64,000 nt of DNA from JAPWJZ01 sp966211335 (GCA_966211335.1 CBIHNF010000001.1:62001-126000), one strand, 5' to 3'; numbered from the stretch's first letter, positions 1-8,356 are shown. The notes: generated by a model from the sequence alone, not told the origin. Translations and numbers: made by a program.

Positions 1-33
1 CGCCGCCCCGTCTTTTGAACAGGTGAATCTAAC

Positions 34-768
34 CTACTTCAGCGCCTGTTTTGCCATGGCAATCCATTCGCGTTCCTGCTTTTGGTAGTACTTCGGCGCA
101 TGGGACGAGCGGGTCACGATATCCTGATAAATATCCCGCGCCTCCCCTTCCCTGCCCATGCGCATGAGGAGCTGCGCCAGCGTAATCCGCGCCTCCTCCC
201 CGCTGAAATGGGGGACAAGGGCGCGGAGTTCATCTTCCGCCACGATAAATTCGTTCAGCGCGATATGCGCCCGCGCACTCAGCAGGCGGATATAGTTTTG
301 CGGCTCCGCATCCTTGCGGTCGAAAATTTTCCGGATGTAGACCAGCGCTTTTTGAAAATCGCCCTTATCGTAATAGGCATAGGCAAGACCTTCGAGCAGC
401 AGCACATCATCGGCGAAATGGTTGGTGAGCGCGGGCTCCAGCAGCGCGATCGCGCCGTCAAGGTCGCGCCGCGCGATCAGCATTTGCGCGAGGTGAATGC
501 GGTTCTCCACCGTCGGCGCGGTATCGAAGGCATATTTGGCGCTGCGGAAATCTTTTTCCGGGTCGATGACAGCGCTGAAGGTTTTGCGCGCCTGCTTGCC
601 CGCCTTGCCGTGGATCAGCTCCGGCAGCACCTCGGCCACGAAATAAATCAGGCAGCCCATGACCGGCACGATAAGGATCAGGTAAATCCAGTAGGTATTG
701 CGCCCCGTGCGATAGCAATGCACCGCAAAGAGAACCTGGACGAGGATGGTGAGGAAATATAACGGCAT
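34..768 (-). CDS. Membrane-anchored TPR protein
   Basis: The 244-residue product has two N-terminal hydrophobic segments (about residues 2-17 and 26-46). The second, with its PVMGCLIYF core, resembles the short membrane module seen at the N-terminus of cardiolipin-synthase-type proteins. Residues of about 75-235 form helical repeats of TPR type (for example LLLEGLAYAYYDKGDFQKAL). It is probably a cytoplasmic-face scaffold tethered to the inner membrane; no catalytic residues are visible. The ATG start has no clear Shine-Dalgarno sequence. TPR assignment is firm, the function unknown. Confidence 0.75.
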   Translation of the reverse strand: MPLYFLTILVQVLFAVHCYRTGRNTYWIYLILIVPVMGCLIYFVAEVLPELIHGKAGKQARKTFSAVIDPEKDFRSAKYAFDTAPTVENRIHLAQMLIARRDLDGAIALLEPALTNHFADDVLLLEGLAYAYYDKGDFQKALVYIRKIFDRKDAEPQNYIRLLSARAHIALNEFIVAEDELRALVPHFSGEEARITLAQLLMRMGREGEARDIYQDIVTRSSHAPKYYQKQEREWIAMAKQALK

Positions 769-792
769 GAAGCATACCCGAAAAAAAAGGAA

Positions 793-1542
793 TTATTCAT
801 CAGTGAGGATCATTATTCTTTTAAAATAAGCCGCCGTTAAAGCATTAATTTCATCATTAGAAAGATCAAGGGGAATAGCCGTTACGTTGGGTAAAAACAC
901 TTGGGTTCCCAAATCGGTATGATCTGGCTCAGGCCGGTAATAATAAGTTTCAAGCACGGCAATTTTTGGCTTTGTGTAGTCAAAAATATTTACCTTTAAT
1001 ACAACCGTCAACGCTTGGGGCTTACGCTCCAGAGACCAGAGATTTTTTTGAGCTAAAATTTCAATTTCGGGCCGGATACAATTATCCCCTGACGCTACAA
1101 AGGGAATTAACTGCTGCGTAAGTTCTGCTTTAAGTCTCGCCCCAAGTTGTTCAGGATAAAGTGAAGGCGGAATAGTGCTATAAAGTTCCTGCAATTCCTT
1201 AAGTACAGCCGGCCGTTTCTCGGGAAAATCTATGAGCCCACCATTCGCATCCAAGCACTCCTGTTCCCTGCCGTGGCAAAGAAGGGCGCCTTCATAAGGC
1301 CCGGGGAGCCACACATATATCGCAACTTGTTTCAAGTCTCTAAAAACGGGACTTTTTGGGCTGGATTTGGGAGGCGGGCAATTCGATATGGCTGCTGGTG
1401 ATTGCAGTATGTCCGCGGCATTCGCTGCTACGCAACCAATCGACAACAACAGAACCAAAGCAACAAGCAGGCGGCGCAATAGTGAGCTTGATCGGTTATC
1501 AACGACGTGATTTTTTATTTTATATTTATTGCTGCTCGCCAT
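793..1542 (-). CDS. Secreted hypothetical protein
   Basis: About 249 residues with an N-terminal signal peptide: basic stretch, hydrophobic LLVALVLLLSIGCVAANA and a likely signal peptidase I cut after ANA. A cysteine lies in the hydrophobic core, but the residues before it do not make a good lipobox. The mature part has paired cysteines and a C-terminal beta-rich region. An upstream GTG at 1563 would add seven residues; the ATG was preferred because a GGGA lies about nine bases before it. The gene is AT-richer than its neighbours. I do not recognise a family. Confidence 0.65.
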   Translation of the reverse strand: MASSNKYKIKNHVVDNRSSSLLRRLLVALVLLLSIGCVAANAADILQSPAAISNCPPPKSSPKSPVFRDLKQVAIYVWLPGPYEGALLCHGREQECLDANGGLIDFPEKRPAVLKELQELYSTIPPSLYPEQLGARLKAELTQQLIPFVASGDNCIRPEIEILAQKNLWSLERKPQALTVVLKVNIFDYTKPKIAVLETYYYRPEPDHTDLGTQVFLPNVTAIPLDLSNDEINALTAAYFKRIMILTDE

Positions 1543-1580
1543 AAAAACATTCCCAAAATTCACGAACCTGACAAATACGC

Positions 1581-3113
1581 TTAAGCCGCGACCGCGAGGC
1601 CCGAGCGCAACCGGCGATAGCTTAACGCCTCCGCCACATGCACCGCCGAAATATCATTCACGCCTGCCAAATCCGCAATCGTGCGGGCGACGCGGATGAC
1701 GCGGTGGTAGCCACGGGCGGAGAGGCGCATTTTTTCCGCGGCGTCGGTCAGCATTTTTTGCGCCTTTGCCTCCAGCGGCGCGATCTGCATGAGCAAATCG
1801 CCATCGGCATCGGCATTGGTCAAAATATGCGCGGGGGCATTGGCCGCGCGGAAGCGGGATTCCTGCAAGGCCCGCGCGGCATCCACCCGCAGCGCCACAT
1901 GCGCCGAAGTTTCGCGCGGCGGCGGCAGCGCAAGGTCGGCCGCCTTTACGCTGGGCACTTCGATATGCAGGTCGATACGGTCAAAGACGGGGCCGGAAAT
2001 TTTGCTCTGGTAATCCATGACGCATTTGGGCGCCTTCCCGCAAGCGAGGCTGGCATCATCCACATGGCCGCAGCGGCAGGGGTTCATGGCGGCAATCAGC
2101 TGGAACTTCGCCGGAAAAGTCACATGGTAGTTGGCGCGGGAGACGAGCGCGCGCCGTGTTTCCAGCGGCTGTCGCAAGGCCTCCAGCGCCTGACGCTGGA
2201 ATTCCGGCAGCTCGTCCAGAAACAGCACACCGTGATGGGCGAGGGAAATTTCACCGGGCTTGGCCTTGATGCCGCCGCCGATGATGGCAGGCGTCGAGGC
2301 CGAATGATGCGGGTCGCGGAACGGCCGCGTCTGGATAAGACGCCCGCCTTCCAATTGCCCCGCAATCGAATGGATCATGGAAACTTCCAGCGCTTCGCGC
2401 GGGGTGAGCGGCGGCAAAATACCCGGCATGCGCGCGGCCAGCATGGATTTGCCGGAGCCCGGCGGGCCGATCATCAATAAGTTGTGGCCGCCCGCCGCCG
2501 CAATCTCCAGCGCGCGTTTCGCACTCTCCTGCCCTTTCACATCGGCAAGGTCGAGTTTCGCGGCAATATCATCGCTCATCACAGCCTGCGGGCGCGTTAA
2601 AACTTGCGTGCCCTTCATGTGGTTGAGCAGCGCGACAAGGTTTTGCGGCGCCAGCACTTCCAAATCGCCCGCCCAGACGGCTTCGGAGCCACAAGCCGCC
2701 GGACAAATGATGCCGCGCTCCGCCGCGGCGGCATTGATGGCGGCGGGCAATACGCCCGAGACCGCGCGGATAGAACCATCGAGCGAGAGTTCACCCAGCA
2801 CCGTGTAATGCGACATGTCTTCCGACGGAAAAACCCCCATGGCGGCCAGCACGCCGAGCGCGATGGGCAGGTCAAAATGGCTGCCTTCCTTCACTACATC
2901 TGCGGGCGCAAGGTTGACGGTGACGCGCTTTGCGGGAATAGCCAAGCCGATGGCGTGAATGGCCGCGCGCACACGCTCCCGGCTCTCGCCCACGGCCTTG
3001 TCCGGCAGCCCGACGATATTGAACTGCGGCAGCCCCGGCGAAATCTGCACCTCGACATCAATGTCGAGCACATCCACACCCTGAAAAGCCACTGTCGTTA
3101 CCCGCTGAACCAT
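1581..3113 (-). CDS. comM: YifB/ComM family Mg-chelatase-like AAA+ ATPase
   Basis: 510 residues. The N-terminal ChlI-like domain (about 20-140, with QFNIVGLPDKAVGESRERVR) is followed by an AAA+ core with Walker A GPPGSGKSM near residue 217, and a C-terminal Mg-chelatase domain containing LSARGYHRVIRVARTIADL. Family members such as Haemophilus ComM are helicases that drive branch migration during natural transformation. Its ATG lies one base after the stop of the upstream lipoprotein gene, so translation is probably coupled. The first ten codons are duplicated at the start of that lipoprotein gene. Confidence 0.93.
   Translation of the reverse strand: MVQRVTTVAFQGVDVLDIDVEVQISPGLPQFNIVGLPDKAVGESRERVRAAIHAIGLAIPAKRVTVNLAPADVVKEGSHFDLPIALGVLAAMGVFPSEDMSHYTVLGELSLDGSIRAVSGVLPAAINAAAAERGIICPAACGSEAVWAGDLEVLAPQNLVALLNHMKGTQVLTRPQAVMSDDIAAKLDLADVKGQESAKRALEIAAAGGHNLLMIGPPGSGKSMLAARMPGILPPLTPREALEVSMIHSIAGQLEGGRLIQTRPFRDPHHSASTPAIIGGGIKAKPGEISLAHHGVLFLDELPEFQRQALEALRQPLETRRALVSRANYHVTFPAKFQLIAAMNPCRCGHVDDASLACGKAPKCVMDYQSKISGPVFDRIDLHIEVPSVKAADLALPPPRETSAHVALRVDAARALQESRFRAANAPAHILTNADADGDLLMQIAPLEAKAQKMLTDAAEKMRLSARGYHRVIRVARTIADLAGVNDISAVHVAEALSYRRLRSGLAVAA
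3084..3113 (-). repeat. 30-bp direct repeat, copy A (comM start)
   Basis: This segment, covering the first ten codons of comM, matches 3601-3630 at 27 of 30 bases. The two copies begin MVQRVTTVAF and MIQRVTTVVF. The copies flank the lipoprotein gene, as expected if the comM 5' end was duplicated when that gene arrived. Confidence 0.85.
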
Positions 3114-3114
3114 T

Positions 3115-3630
3115 TTAATTTTTCTTGTCTAATGAGTTTTGTTTTTCGATGTTTGCTTTTTCACACCACATAGCAGCAGATTGCGCATCGCGCTTTTCTA
3201 TGCTGTAAAATTGGCAAAGCGCGCTAAATGCAGGAGCGTAGTTTTGATTGGCAGCGGCAAGATGCCATTTTAGCGCAGTGGCTGCGTTTTTCTCTACCAC
3301 GCAAAAAGATTTCACGTTCGGATCGTAGATATTTGCCAGCTCATTCTGGGCTTCCGCGTTGCCATTTTCTGCTGCGCGAGTATACCATTTCAAACATGCT
3401 TTATTGTCGTGGCTGGGATGCCATGGCCCCCAGGCGCAGCCGCCGCCGCTAAATCCGCCATATGCCCGCGCGACCTGCAATTGCGCCCCTGTGTCACCCA
3501 TTTCAGCGCGTGATACCAAGGCACCAAACTTCGTCCGGTCTATCGGGTGCCATACCTCAAGTATCATGCAGCCACTGAGCATGAAAGTTATCAGGCAACC
3601 AAAAACCACTGTCGTTACGCGCTGAATCAT
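3115..3630 (-). CDS. Sel1-repeat lipoprotein
   Basis: 171 residues beginning with a lipoprotein signal peptide; lipobox LSGC puts the lipidated cysteine at residue 21. The rest carries Sel1-like repeats: W-Y-x-x-A-A-E-x-G-N-A-x-A, a degenerate ALKWHLAAANQ repeat and AAMWCEKA. Sel1 repeats are alpha-helical scaffolds. It is likely membrane-anchored in the periplasm or at the outer membrane. The stop is one base from the comM start. The gene is AT-richer than comM, and its first ten codons nearly copy those of comM, which suggests later insertion. Confidence 0.75.
   Translation of the reverse strand: MIQRVTTVVFGCLITFMLSGCMILEVWHPIDRTKFGALVSRAEMGDTGAQLQVARAYGGFSGGGCAWGPWHPSHDNKACLKWYTRAAENGNAEAQNELANIYDPNVKSFCVVEKNAATALKWHLAAANQNYAPAFSALCQFYSIEKRDAQSAAMWCEKANIEKQNSLDKKN
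3601..3630 (-). repeat. 30-bp direct repeat, copy B (lipoprotein start)
   Basis: Second copy of the repeat described at 3084-3113, with three mismatches. It supplies the start codon and first ten codons of the Sel1 lipoprotein gene. Confidence 0.85.
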
Positions 3631-3715
3631 GGGAAGAATCGGCCCTTACTTTTTCCGGAATTTCGGGGGTATTTGTACCCGAAATGTTCCGTTTGGTAAA
3701 GGCTTCTCCACCCGC

Positions 3716-4003
3716 CTACCTCCGCGTCAACCTGTCGAGCTTGACTTGGCCGGTGTTGGTCTTGAAGCAGGCTTCCAAAGGCGTGTCGTCGGACATTTTG
3801 ACGACGTCGAGGCAGAAGCCGTCAGCATCCCTGCTGCGCATATAGCCGGGGCGCAAGCGCTGGCGCCACAGAATCAAATCGGTTTCGGCGGCGGCCACTT
3901 CCGGGTCGAGGGGTTCGGGTTTGGGCGGGGTGTACGTATAAATGCCGGCGGCAGCGGCGGCGGTGAAAACGCCGGCGAGCGCGAGTGTTTTGAGAAGTGC
4001 CAT
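3716..4003 (-). CDS. Small membrane-anchored or secreted protein, tandem paralog 1
   Basis: 95 residues starting MALLKTLALAG. The ATG at 4003 was chosen because a strong GGAGGA lies eight bases upstream; a TTG at 4018 would overlap that site. An N-terminal hydrophobic helix is followed by a short extracytoplasmic part with FCLDV and DTPLEACFK, each with one cysteine, and a basic end. It is paralogous to the next upstream gene (FCLDV, DTPMEACFK, VKLxxLTR in both). The two cysteines could form a disulfide. Function unknown. Confidence 0.65.
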   Translation of the reverse strand: MALLKTLALAGVFTAAAAAGIYTYTPPKPEPLDPEVAAAETDLILWRQRLRPGYMRSRDADGFCLDVVKMSDDTPLEACFKTNTGQVKLDRLTRR

Positions 4004-4054
4004 GGGCAATTCCTCCAATAATAAAGGCTGAAATGAAAGCTGACGTTTTTGCGC

Positions 4055-4342
4055 TTACTTGCGCGTCAGGCTGCCGAGTTTGACGTGGCCGTCGCGCTTC
4101 AGTTTGAAGCAGGCTTCCATGGGCGTGTCGGTTTTGACTTCTTTCACATCGAGGCAGAAGGTATCGCCGCTGATGCTGTTGAGGTTGGTGTCGACAAGGC
4201 CGAGGTCTTTGAGCAGCACATCGGTTTCGGCGATCATCGCCTGCGGGTCGACGGCTTCTGCGGGTTTTGTCGCGACGTTGTAAACACCAACAGCGGCCAC
4301 AGCGAAAACACTGGTGAGCGCGAGCTTTTTGAACAGTCCCAT
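4055..4342 (-). CDS. Small membrane-anchored or secreted protein, tandem paralog 2
   Basis: 95 residues with the same plan as its downstream paralog: MGLFKKLALTSVFAVAAVGV hydrophobic start, one cysteine in FCLDV, one in DTPMEACFK, and VKLGSLTRK at the end. An AGGAG lies eight bases before the ATG. The pair is 51 bases apart on the same strand and was probably made by tandem duplication. No known domain is recognised. Confidence 0.65.
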   Translation of the reverse strand: MGLFKKLALTSVFAVAAVGVYNVATKPAEAVDPQAMIAETDVLLKDLGLVDTNLNSISGDTFCLDVKEVKTDTPMEACFKLKRDGHVKLGSLTRK

Positions 4343-4729
4343 TTTTTATTCTCCTAAAATTTTAATCCGCAAAAATTTAAACCGCACAAACTTGAACCGC
4401 TTTTGGCACCGCCGGTTCTGCTTGAACGGGCGCTTTTGGCGGGCTTGATTGTGCTGGCTGTTGTGGCAGGTCGTGCTGTGAATAACCGGGGTGTGAAACA
4501 GATCTCAAAAACCACCCTGTCACAAGCTGCACGCTGCGGGGGCATCCTAGCTTCCAGTTACTCGTTATGTCAAATTTAATCCGCTGATCATCAAATTTCC
4601 TGTTTTTGTTCAATGGTTTAATGGCGCAGCGGTGGATGGGGCGGTAACCTTATCGCGATAGCAAGCGAATAGCTTTTTGCAGGCGGGCTTTATATTGTGA
4701 GCTGTCGCCGACTTTATCAGGAGAGATCC
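4343..4729. other. Intergenic region without a convincing gene
   Basis: This 387-bp stretch separates the paralog pair from the thioredoxin/NHL gene. A minus-strand frame (4377-4613) could encode 78 residues ending in a Pro/Ala/Gln-rich tail, but it has no start signal and no recognisable family. A TATCGCGATA palindrome lies at 4651-4660. I see no clear sigma70 promoter or terminator. Confidence 0.4.
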
Positions 4730-6346
4730 ATGCGCCGCATTCTGTTCAGCCTTTTCGCCCTTTTCATTCTGGCGCTGCCCGCGGCGGCGCGTGCAGCCAA
4801 TGCCTATGACATTTTGTTCAACCCGAAAAACCTGTGGCTGAACACCGCGCGCCCCGTGACGGCGGCGGATGCGAAGGGCCGTCTGGTGCTGCTGGATTTC
4901 TGGACCTACGGCTGCATCAACTGCATGCAGGTGGTGCCGGATTTGAAAGCGCTTGAGGCGCATTACGGCGACAAGCTGCTGATCATCGGCGTGCATTCCG
5001 CCAAATTTGTCGGCGAGCGGGACAGCGACCGCATTCTCGCGGCGGCGAAACGCTTTGGCATTACGCACCCCGTCATCAATGACTCCTCCTTCGATGTCTG
5101 GGAGGGTTTCAAAGTGGACGCCTGGCCGACGCTGGTGCTGATTGGCGGCGACGGCGTGGAGATCAACCGCTATGCGGGGGAAGGCCACCGCGCGGATATT
5201 GAAGCGGATATCAACAAGTCGCTCGATAGCCTCACCGGCAGCGCCACCAAGGTTGCGGACCTGCAGATGAAGGTGGAGGATAAATCCATCCTCTCCTTCC
5301 CCTCGCGCCTTGGCTTTGCCTCCGATACGCCCTGGGGTGAATTACTGTTTGTCGCGGATAGCGGGCATAACCGCATTCTGGGCGTCGCGCTTGACGGCAC
5401 GATTAAAGTTACCATCGGCCAAGGCGCGGAAGGCATGAAGAACGGCAGCTTTGAGCTTGCGACCTTCAACCACCCGCGCGGCTTTGGCGTGGCGAAGAAC
5501 GGCATTTACGTGGCGGATACCAGCAACCATCTCATCCGCTTTATCGACTTCCAGCAAAAGCTCGTCTCGACCGTTGCCGGCACCGGCAAGCAGGGCAACG
5601 ACCGCGGCGTGTCGGATGCTGCGCCGCTGGAAACCTCTCTCGCCTCGCCTTGGGATGTGAAGATGCTGGCGGATGGCAAAAGCCTCGTGATTGCGATGGC
5701 GGGGCTCCACCAGCTCTGGCTGCTCGATACCGCGAAGAACACCATTTCAACGCTGGCAGGTTCGGGGCGCGAGGATATTGCCGATGGCAATGCCAATGAC
5801 GCCGCCCTGGCGCAGCCGAGCGGTTTGTCGCCGCTGGGCAATACCATCTACTTCGTCGATGCGGAATCTTCTGCCCTGCGCTCCCTCAAATTCGGCACGG
5901 TCTCGACGCAGATCGGCACGGGCCTCTTTGACTTCGGCAAGATTGACGGCAGCTACCCCAAAGCGCTGCTGCAGCACGCCCAAGGCCTCGATGCCAATGC
6001 CGGCCGCATTGTGATTGCCGATACCTATAACAACGCCCTCCGCCTCTACGACATTACCGATGGCAGGCTTTCCACCATCGCCCTTAAAGACGGCGAATTG
6101 CAGGAGCCCGGCGATGTGCTGCAGCTGAACGGCAAAATCTACGTCGCCGATACCAACCACAACCGCATTGCGGTGGTGGATGACAAGGCGGGCGAAGACG
6201 CCGCCAAGGCGATGGCCGAAAAGGTGATGACAACACACAAAGACTTGGTAGGTATGGGCGTCTGGGCTCCCGCAGTTGTCACCACCCTCGCGCTGAAACA
6301 GCCGGGCGCGGAACCGATGAAAAAGGCGAAGAAGAAGGGCAAATAA
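4730..6346 (+). CDS. Periplasmic thioredoxin-fold/NHL beta-propeller protein (NHLRC2-like)
   Basis: 538 residues. The ATG at 4730 follows AGGAGAGATCC and begins a clean signal peptide (LFALFILALPAAARA). A thioredoxin/TlpA-like domain (about 25-165) has the CxxC pair C62-I-N-C65, followed by a six-bladed NHL propeller (about 185-515) with repeated ADTxNHxIR-type blades. The domain order matches the NHLRC2 family. Likely a periplasmic thiol protein bound to a propeller scaffold; its substrate is unknown. The tail is lysine-rich. Confidence 0.85.
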   Translation: MRRILFSLFALFILALPAAARAANAYDILFNPKNLWLNTARPVTAADAKGRLVLLDFWTYGCINCMQVVPDLKALEAHYGDKLLIIGVHSAKFVGERDSDRILAAAKRFGITHPVINDSSFDVWEGFKVDAWPTLVLIGGDGVEINRYAGEGHRADIEADINKSLDSLTGSATKVADLQMKVEDKSILSFPSRLGFASDTPWGELLFVADSGHNRILGVALDGTIKVTIGQGAEGMKNGSFELATFNHPRGFGVAKNGIYVADTSNHLIRFIDFQQKLVSTVAGTGKQGNDRGVSDAAPLETSLASPWDVKMLADGKSLVIAMAGLHQLWLLDTAKNTISTLAGSGREDIADGNANDAALAQPSGLSPLGNTIYFVDAESSALRSLKFGTVSTQIGTGLFDFGKIDGSYPKALLQHAQGLDANAGRIVIADTYNNALRLYDITDGRLSTIALKDGELQEPGDVLQLNGKIYVADTNHNRIAVVDDKAGEDAAKAMAEKVMTTHKDLVGMGVWAPAVVTTLALKQPGAEPMKKAKKKGK

Positions 6347-6422
6347 TTTACATATTTCCAGAAATTCGCCGACGATAGCTTTCTGAAAACAAAAAGGCTA
6401 TCCTGCCGCCTTCAAAACAACC

Positions 6423-6929
6423 TTGAACGGTAGCCGCGCTTTGAAGACCTACGTCGAATTCATCCGCCCGACCAAGTCGAACCCCGAAGGCATTGCCACG
6501 GTGGTGGAGGTGAAAAGCCGCGAGCTTGATAAGCTCGATATCCCGCGCATGACGGATATTTTTTACTTCTATGACGCCGAGACGGCGGACGGCAAGCAGC
6601 ACAACAAATCAAAGCTGCATATCATCGCGGTGCAGATGCTCGACCGCGAAGAAGCGAAGGAGCTGCTGGTGCCCAACCACCGCAGCCGCAACGCCCGGAA
6701 TTTCAGCTGGGACCCGCGGCTGGAGGCGAATGATTTGTTCGCCCTCACCCGCAATAACAACATTGAAGTTGTGACCTCGAAAAACATCGTGCTGGATACG
6801 CGCAAAAATCAGGTCTGGCCCAAGCCCTCGCCGAAGCTCTCCGCGACCTTCAACGAAAAATTCAACCCGGCGCTGACCAAGAACATCAAGCCGCTGAAGC
6901 CGCCGCGCTTCCGCCCGCCAGCGCCGTAA
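6423..6929 (+). CDS. Hypothetical protein with PLKPPRF C-terminal motif (paralog A)
   Basis: 168 residues, no signal peptide. The TTG start at 6423 is inferred from alignment with the next gene (TYVEF in this one, HYVEY in that one, about eight residues in); no strong ribosome site is visible. The two share KLDIPRxxxxFxFYDA near residue 36 and a distal LFALTRN...RKNQVWP segment. The end, IKPLKPPRFRPPAP, belongs to a C-terminal motif also found in unrelated proteins of this window. The family is unknown to me. Confidence 0.65.
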   Translation: MNGSRALKTYVEFIRPTKSNPEGIATVVEVKSRELDKLDIPRMTDIFYFYDAETADGKQHNKSKLHIIAVQMLDREEAKELLVPNHRSRNARNFSWDPRLEANDLFALTRNNNIEVVTSKNIVLDTRKNQVWPKPSPKLSATFNEKFNPALTKNIKPLKPPRFRPPAP

Positions 6930-6940
6930 AGGAAACCGCC

Positions 6941-7507
6941 ATGTCGCAAGCTCCCCTTCGCCATTACGTTGAATACAGCCTGCCGAGCCGCCGCATTCCC
7001 GCCGGCGAGGCGCGCGTGGCCGAAGTGCAGGACCGCGATATCATGAAGCTTGATATCCCCAAGCGTGCGAACAGCTTCAGCTTTTACGATGCGCCGGCGC
7101 ATATCACCGACCTTTATGAAACGCTGAACGAGCAGTTCAACTATTCCAAGCGCTATCTGGTCGCGAAGAAAATGCTGACGCATGCGGAAGCGATTGCCCT
7201 CGACCCCAAGGAAAACCACCTTGCCGGAAAATCAACCGCCCTCGAGCCCGGCCGCCGCCTGACCGATGCCGCCATCGCCGCCGCGGTCTGGGACGTGAAG
7301 TACGATCCCAAAAACACCTTCGCCCTTCTCCGCAACGGCGCTATCGCGCAACTGCGCGACACCGACACCGTCATCAACGCGCGTAAACAACAGCTCTGGC
7401 CGCCGCTGCCAAAACCCGACGCCAAAGCCGCCTTCAAAAAAGCCGCGCCAAAACAATCCGGCCTCCGCAACCTCAAGCCGCCGAGATTCAAGCCGCCTGT
7501 ACCCTAA
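6941..7507 (+). CDS. Hypothetical protein with LKPPRF C-terminal motif (paralog B)
   Basis: 188 residues, eleven bases after paralog A and probably co-transcribed; AAGGAAACCGCC precedes the ATG. It shares KLDIPKRxxxFxFYDA and TFALLRNG...RKQQLWPP with paralog A and ends NLKPPRFKPPVP. A basic, alanine-rich linker separates the folded part from this end. It is soluble, with no membrane segment and no recognised domain. Confidence 0.7.
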   Translation: MSQAPLRHYVEYSLPSRRIPAGEARVAEVQDRDIMKLDIPKRANSFSFYDAPAHITDLYETLNEQFNYSKRYLVAKKMLTHAEAIALDPKENHLAGKSTALEPGRRLTDAAIAAAVWDVKYDPKNTFALLRNGAIAQLRDTDTVINARKQQLWPPLPKPDAKAAFKKAAPKQSGLRNLKPPRFKPPVP

Positions 7508-7511
7508 CGGT

Positions 7512-7589
7512 GTCATCCTGAACGCAGTGAAGGATCTCCCCTTCTCTTTTTCGCACGAAGGGGAGATTCTTCGCTGCGCTCAGAATGAC
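7512..7589. repeat. REP-like palindrome 1
   Basis: A long imperfect inverted repeat begins GTCATCCTGAACGCAGTGAA and ends with the complementary arm finishing GAATGAC; the inner arms CTCCCCTTC and GAAGGGGAG pair around an AT-rich loop. Elements of this kind are widespread in intergenic DNA. A related copy is at 10608-10665. Confidence 0.75.
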
Positions 7590-7602
7590 ATATTTAGTTT
7601 TT

Positions 7603-7681
7603 GTCATCCCCGCGAAAGCGGGGATCTAGAGTTGCAGGGTGCGCTCTCGCCGCCATAGATCCCCGCATTCGCGGGGATGAC
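7603..7681. repeat. REP-like palindrome 2
   Basis: The arms GTCATCCCCGCGAAAGCGGG and CCCGCATTCGCGGGGATGAC face each other across an unpaired centre, and each arm can also fold on itself (CCCCGCGAAAGCGGGG). The family differs from the flanking element, although both begin with GTCATCC. Confidence 0.8.
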
Positions 7682-7697
7682 GGAAAGGACGTAGATT

Positions 7698-7952
7698 ATG
7701 TCAAAAAGATTCCGCCTTGACCCCCGCACTGCCGCGTCCGATAATCAGGGCATGAGCAACCAAGGGACTCACATGTTCTTCGCCCTCGCCAATCTGACCA
7801 AGAGCTTCAACGGTGCCATCGGCGCCGGTGCGAACTTGGCTGTAAAAGGCATGATGGTGGGTGCGTTCCTGGATGCGGCGTCGCCGAAGAAGCCGGAAGC
7901 AAAACTGGCTGTGCCCGCGCCGAAGATGTCGCTGATCCAGCGCATGTTCTAA
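7698..7952 (+). CDS. Small hypothetical protein
   Basis: 84 residues if begun at the ATG at 7698, preceded by AAGGA nine bases upstream. Another ATG at 7773 (AAGGGACTCAC before it) would give a 59-residue product starting MFFALANLTKSFN. The sequence has a glycine/alanine-rich amphipathic middle (GAIGAGANLAVKGMMVGAFL) and ends SLIQRMF. No family is recognised. It follows REP-like DNA and may be transcribed on its own. Confidence 0.5.
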   Translation: MSKRFRLDPRTAASDNQGMSNQGTHMFFALANLTKSFNGAIGAGANLAVKGMMVGAFLDAASPKKPEAKLAVPAPKMSLIQRMF

Positions 7953-7976
7953 GCCTTTTAGGGCTTTTCCTTTACA

Positions 7977-8240
7977 TCAATGAATTCTGAATTCGTGATC
8001 TGCGAGACGCACGTCGTCGGCCGAGATGAGTTTTTTATGCGCGACGAAGACCGAGTGCAGCTTGCCGTCGATCTCGCGCGTCCAGAAATCGAGGAATTTC
8101 TTCAGCTCGGGGAAATGCGGCGCGAGGTCGTATTCCTGCCAGAGAAAGGTTTGCAGCAGTTTCGGGTGGTCCGGCATGTGGTAGAGAATTTCCGCCGTGG
8201 TCAGGCGGTAATCCCGCAGCTGAACAATCAGATTTGCCAT
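7977..8240 (-). CDS. usg: Usg family protein
   Basis: 87 residues. The ATG at 8240 follows AGGAGG by ten bases and starts just before the conserved part: LRDYRLTTAEILYHMPDHP, LLQTFLWQEYDLAPHFPELK and LDFWTREIDGKLHSV. This pattern is characteristic of the small Usg proteins of alphaproteobacteria, named after a gene in a Caulobacter trp operon. Their biochemical role is not established. Here it stands alone, divergent from groES, with no trp gene nearby. Confidence 0.85.
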   Translation of the reverse strand: MANLIVQLRDYRLTTAEILYHMPDHPKLLQTFLWQEYDLAPHFPELKKFLDFWTREIDGKLHSVFVAHKKLISADDVRLADHEFRIH

Positions 8241-8356
8241 AGTATTAAAACCTCCTGACGTTTCCGGTCGGGGTGGCTTTGCACTCATTACAAAACCTCA
8301 CTTCTATTTAACCATATATTCCGGCTTTCGTGCCAAAAAACTTATATATCAGTGGG

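Noticed and set aside
82..762. Long plus-strand frame opposite the TPR gene
   Set aside because: Arg/His-rich product typical of an antisense shadow in GC-rich DNA; similar long frames opposite groEL, dnaA, rne and PBP1A were rejected for the same reason.
4377..4613. Minus-strand 78-residue frame with Pro/Ala-rich end
   Set aside because: No ribosome site, no recognisable domain, and the composition looks like non-coding DNA read by chance; a decayed gene end remains possible.
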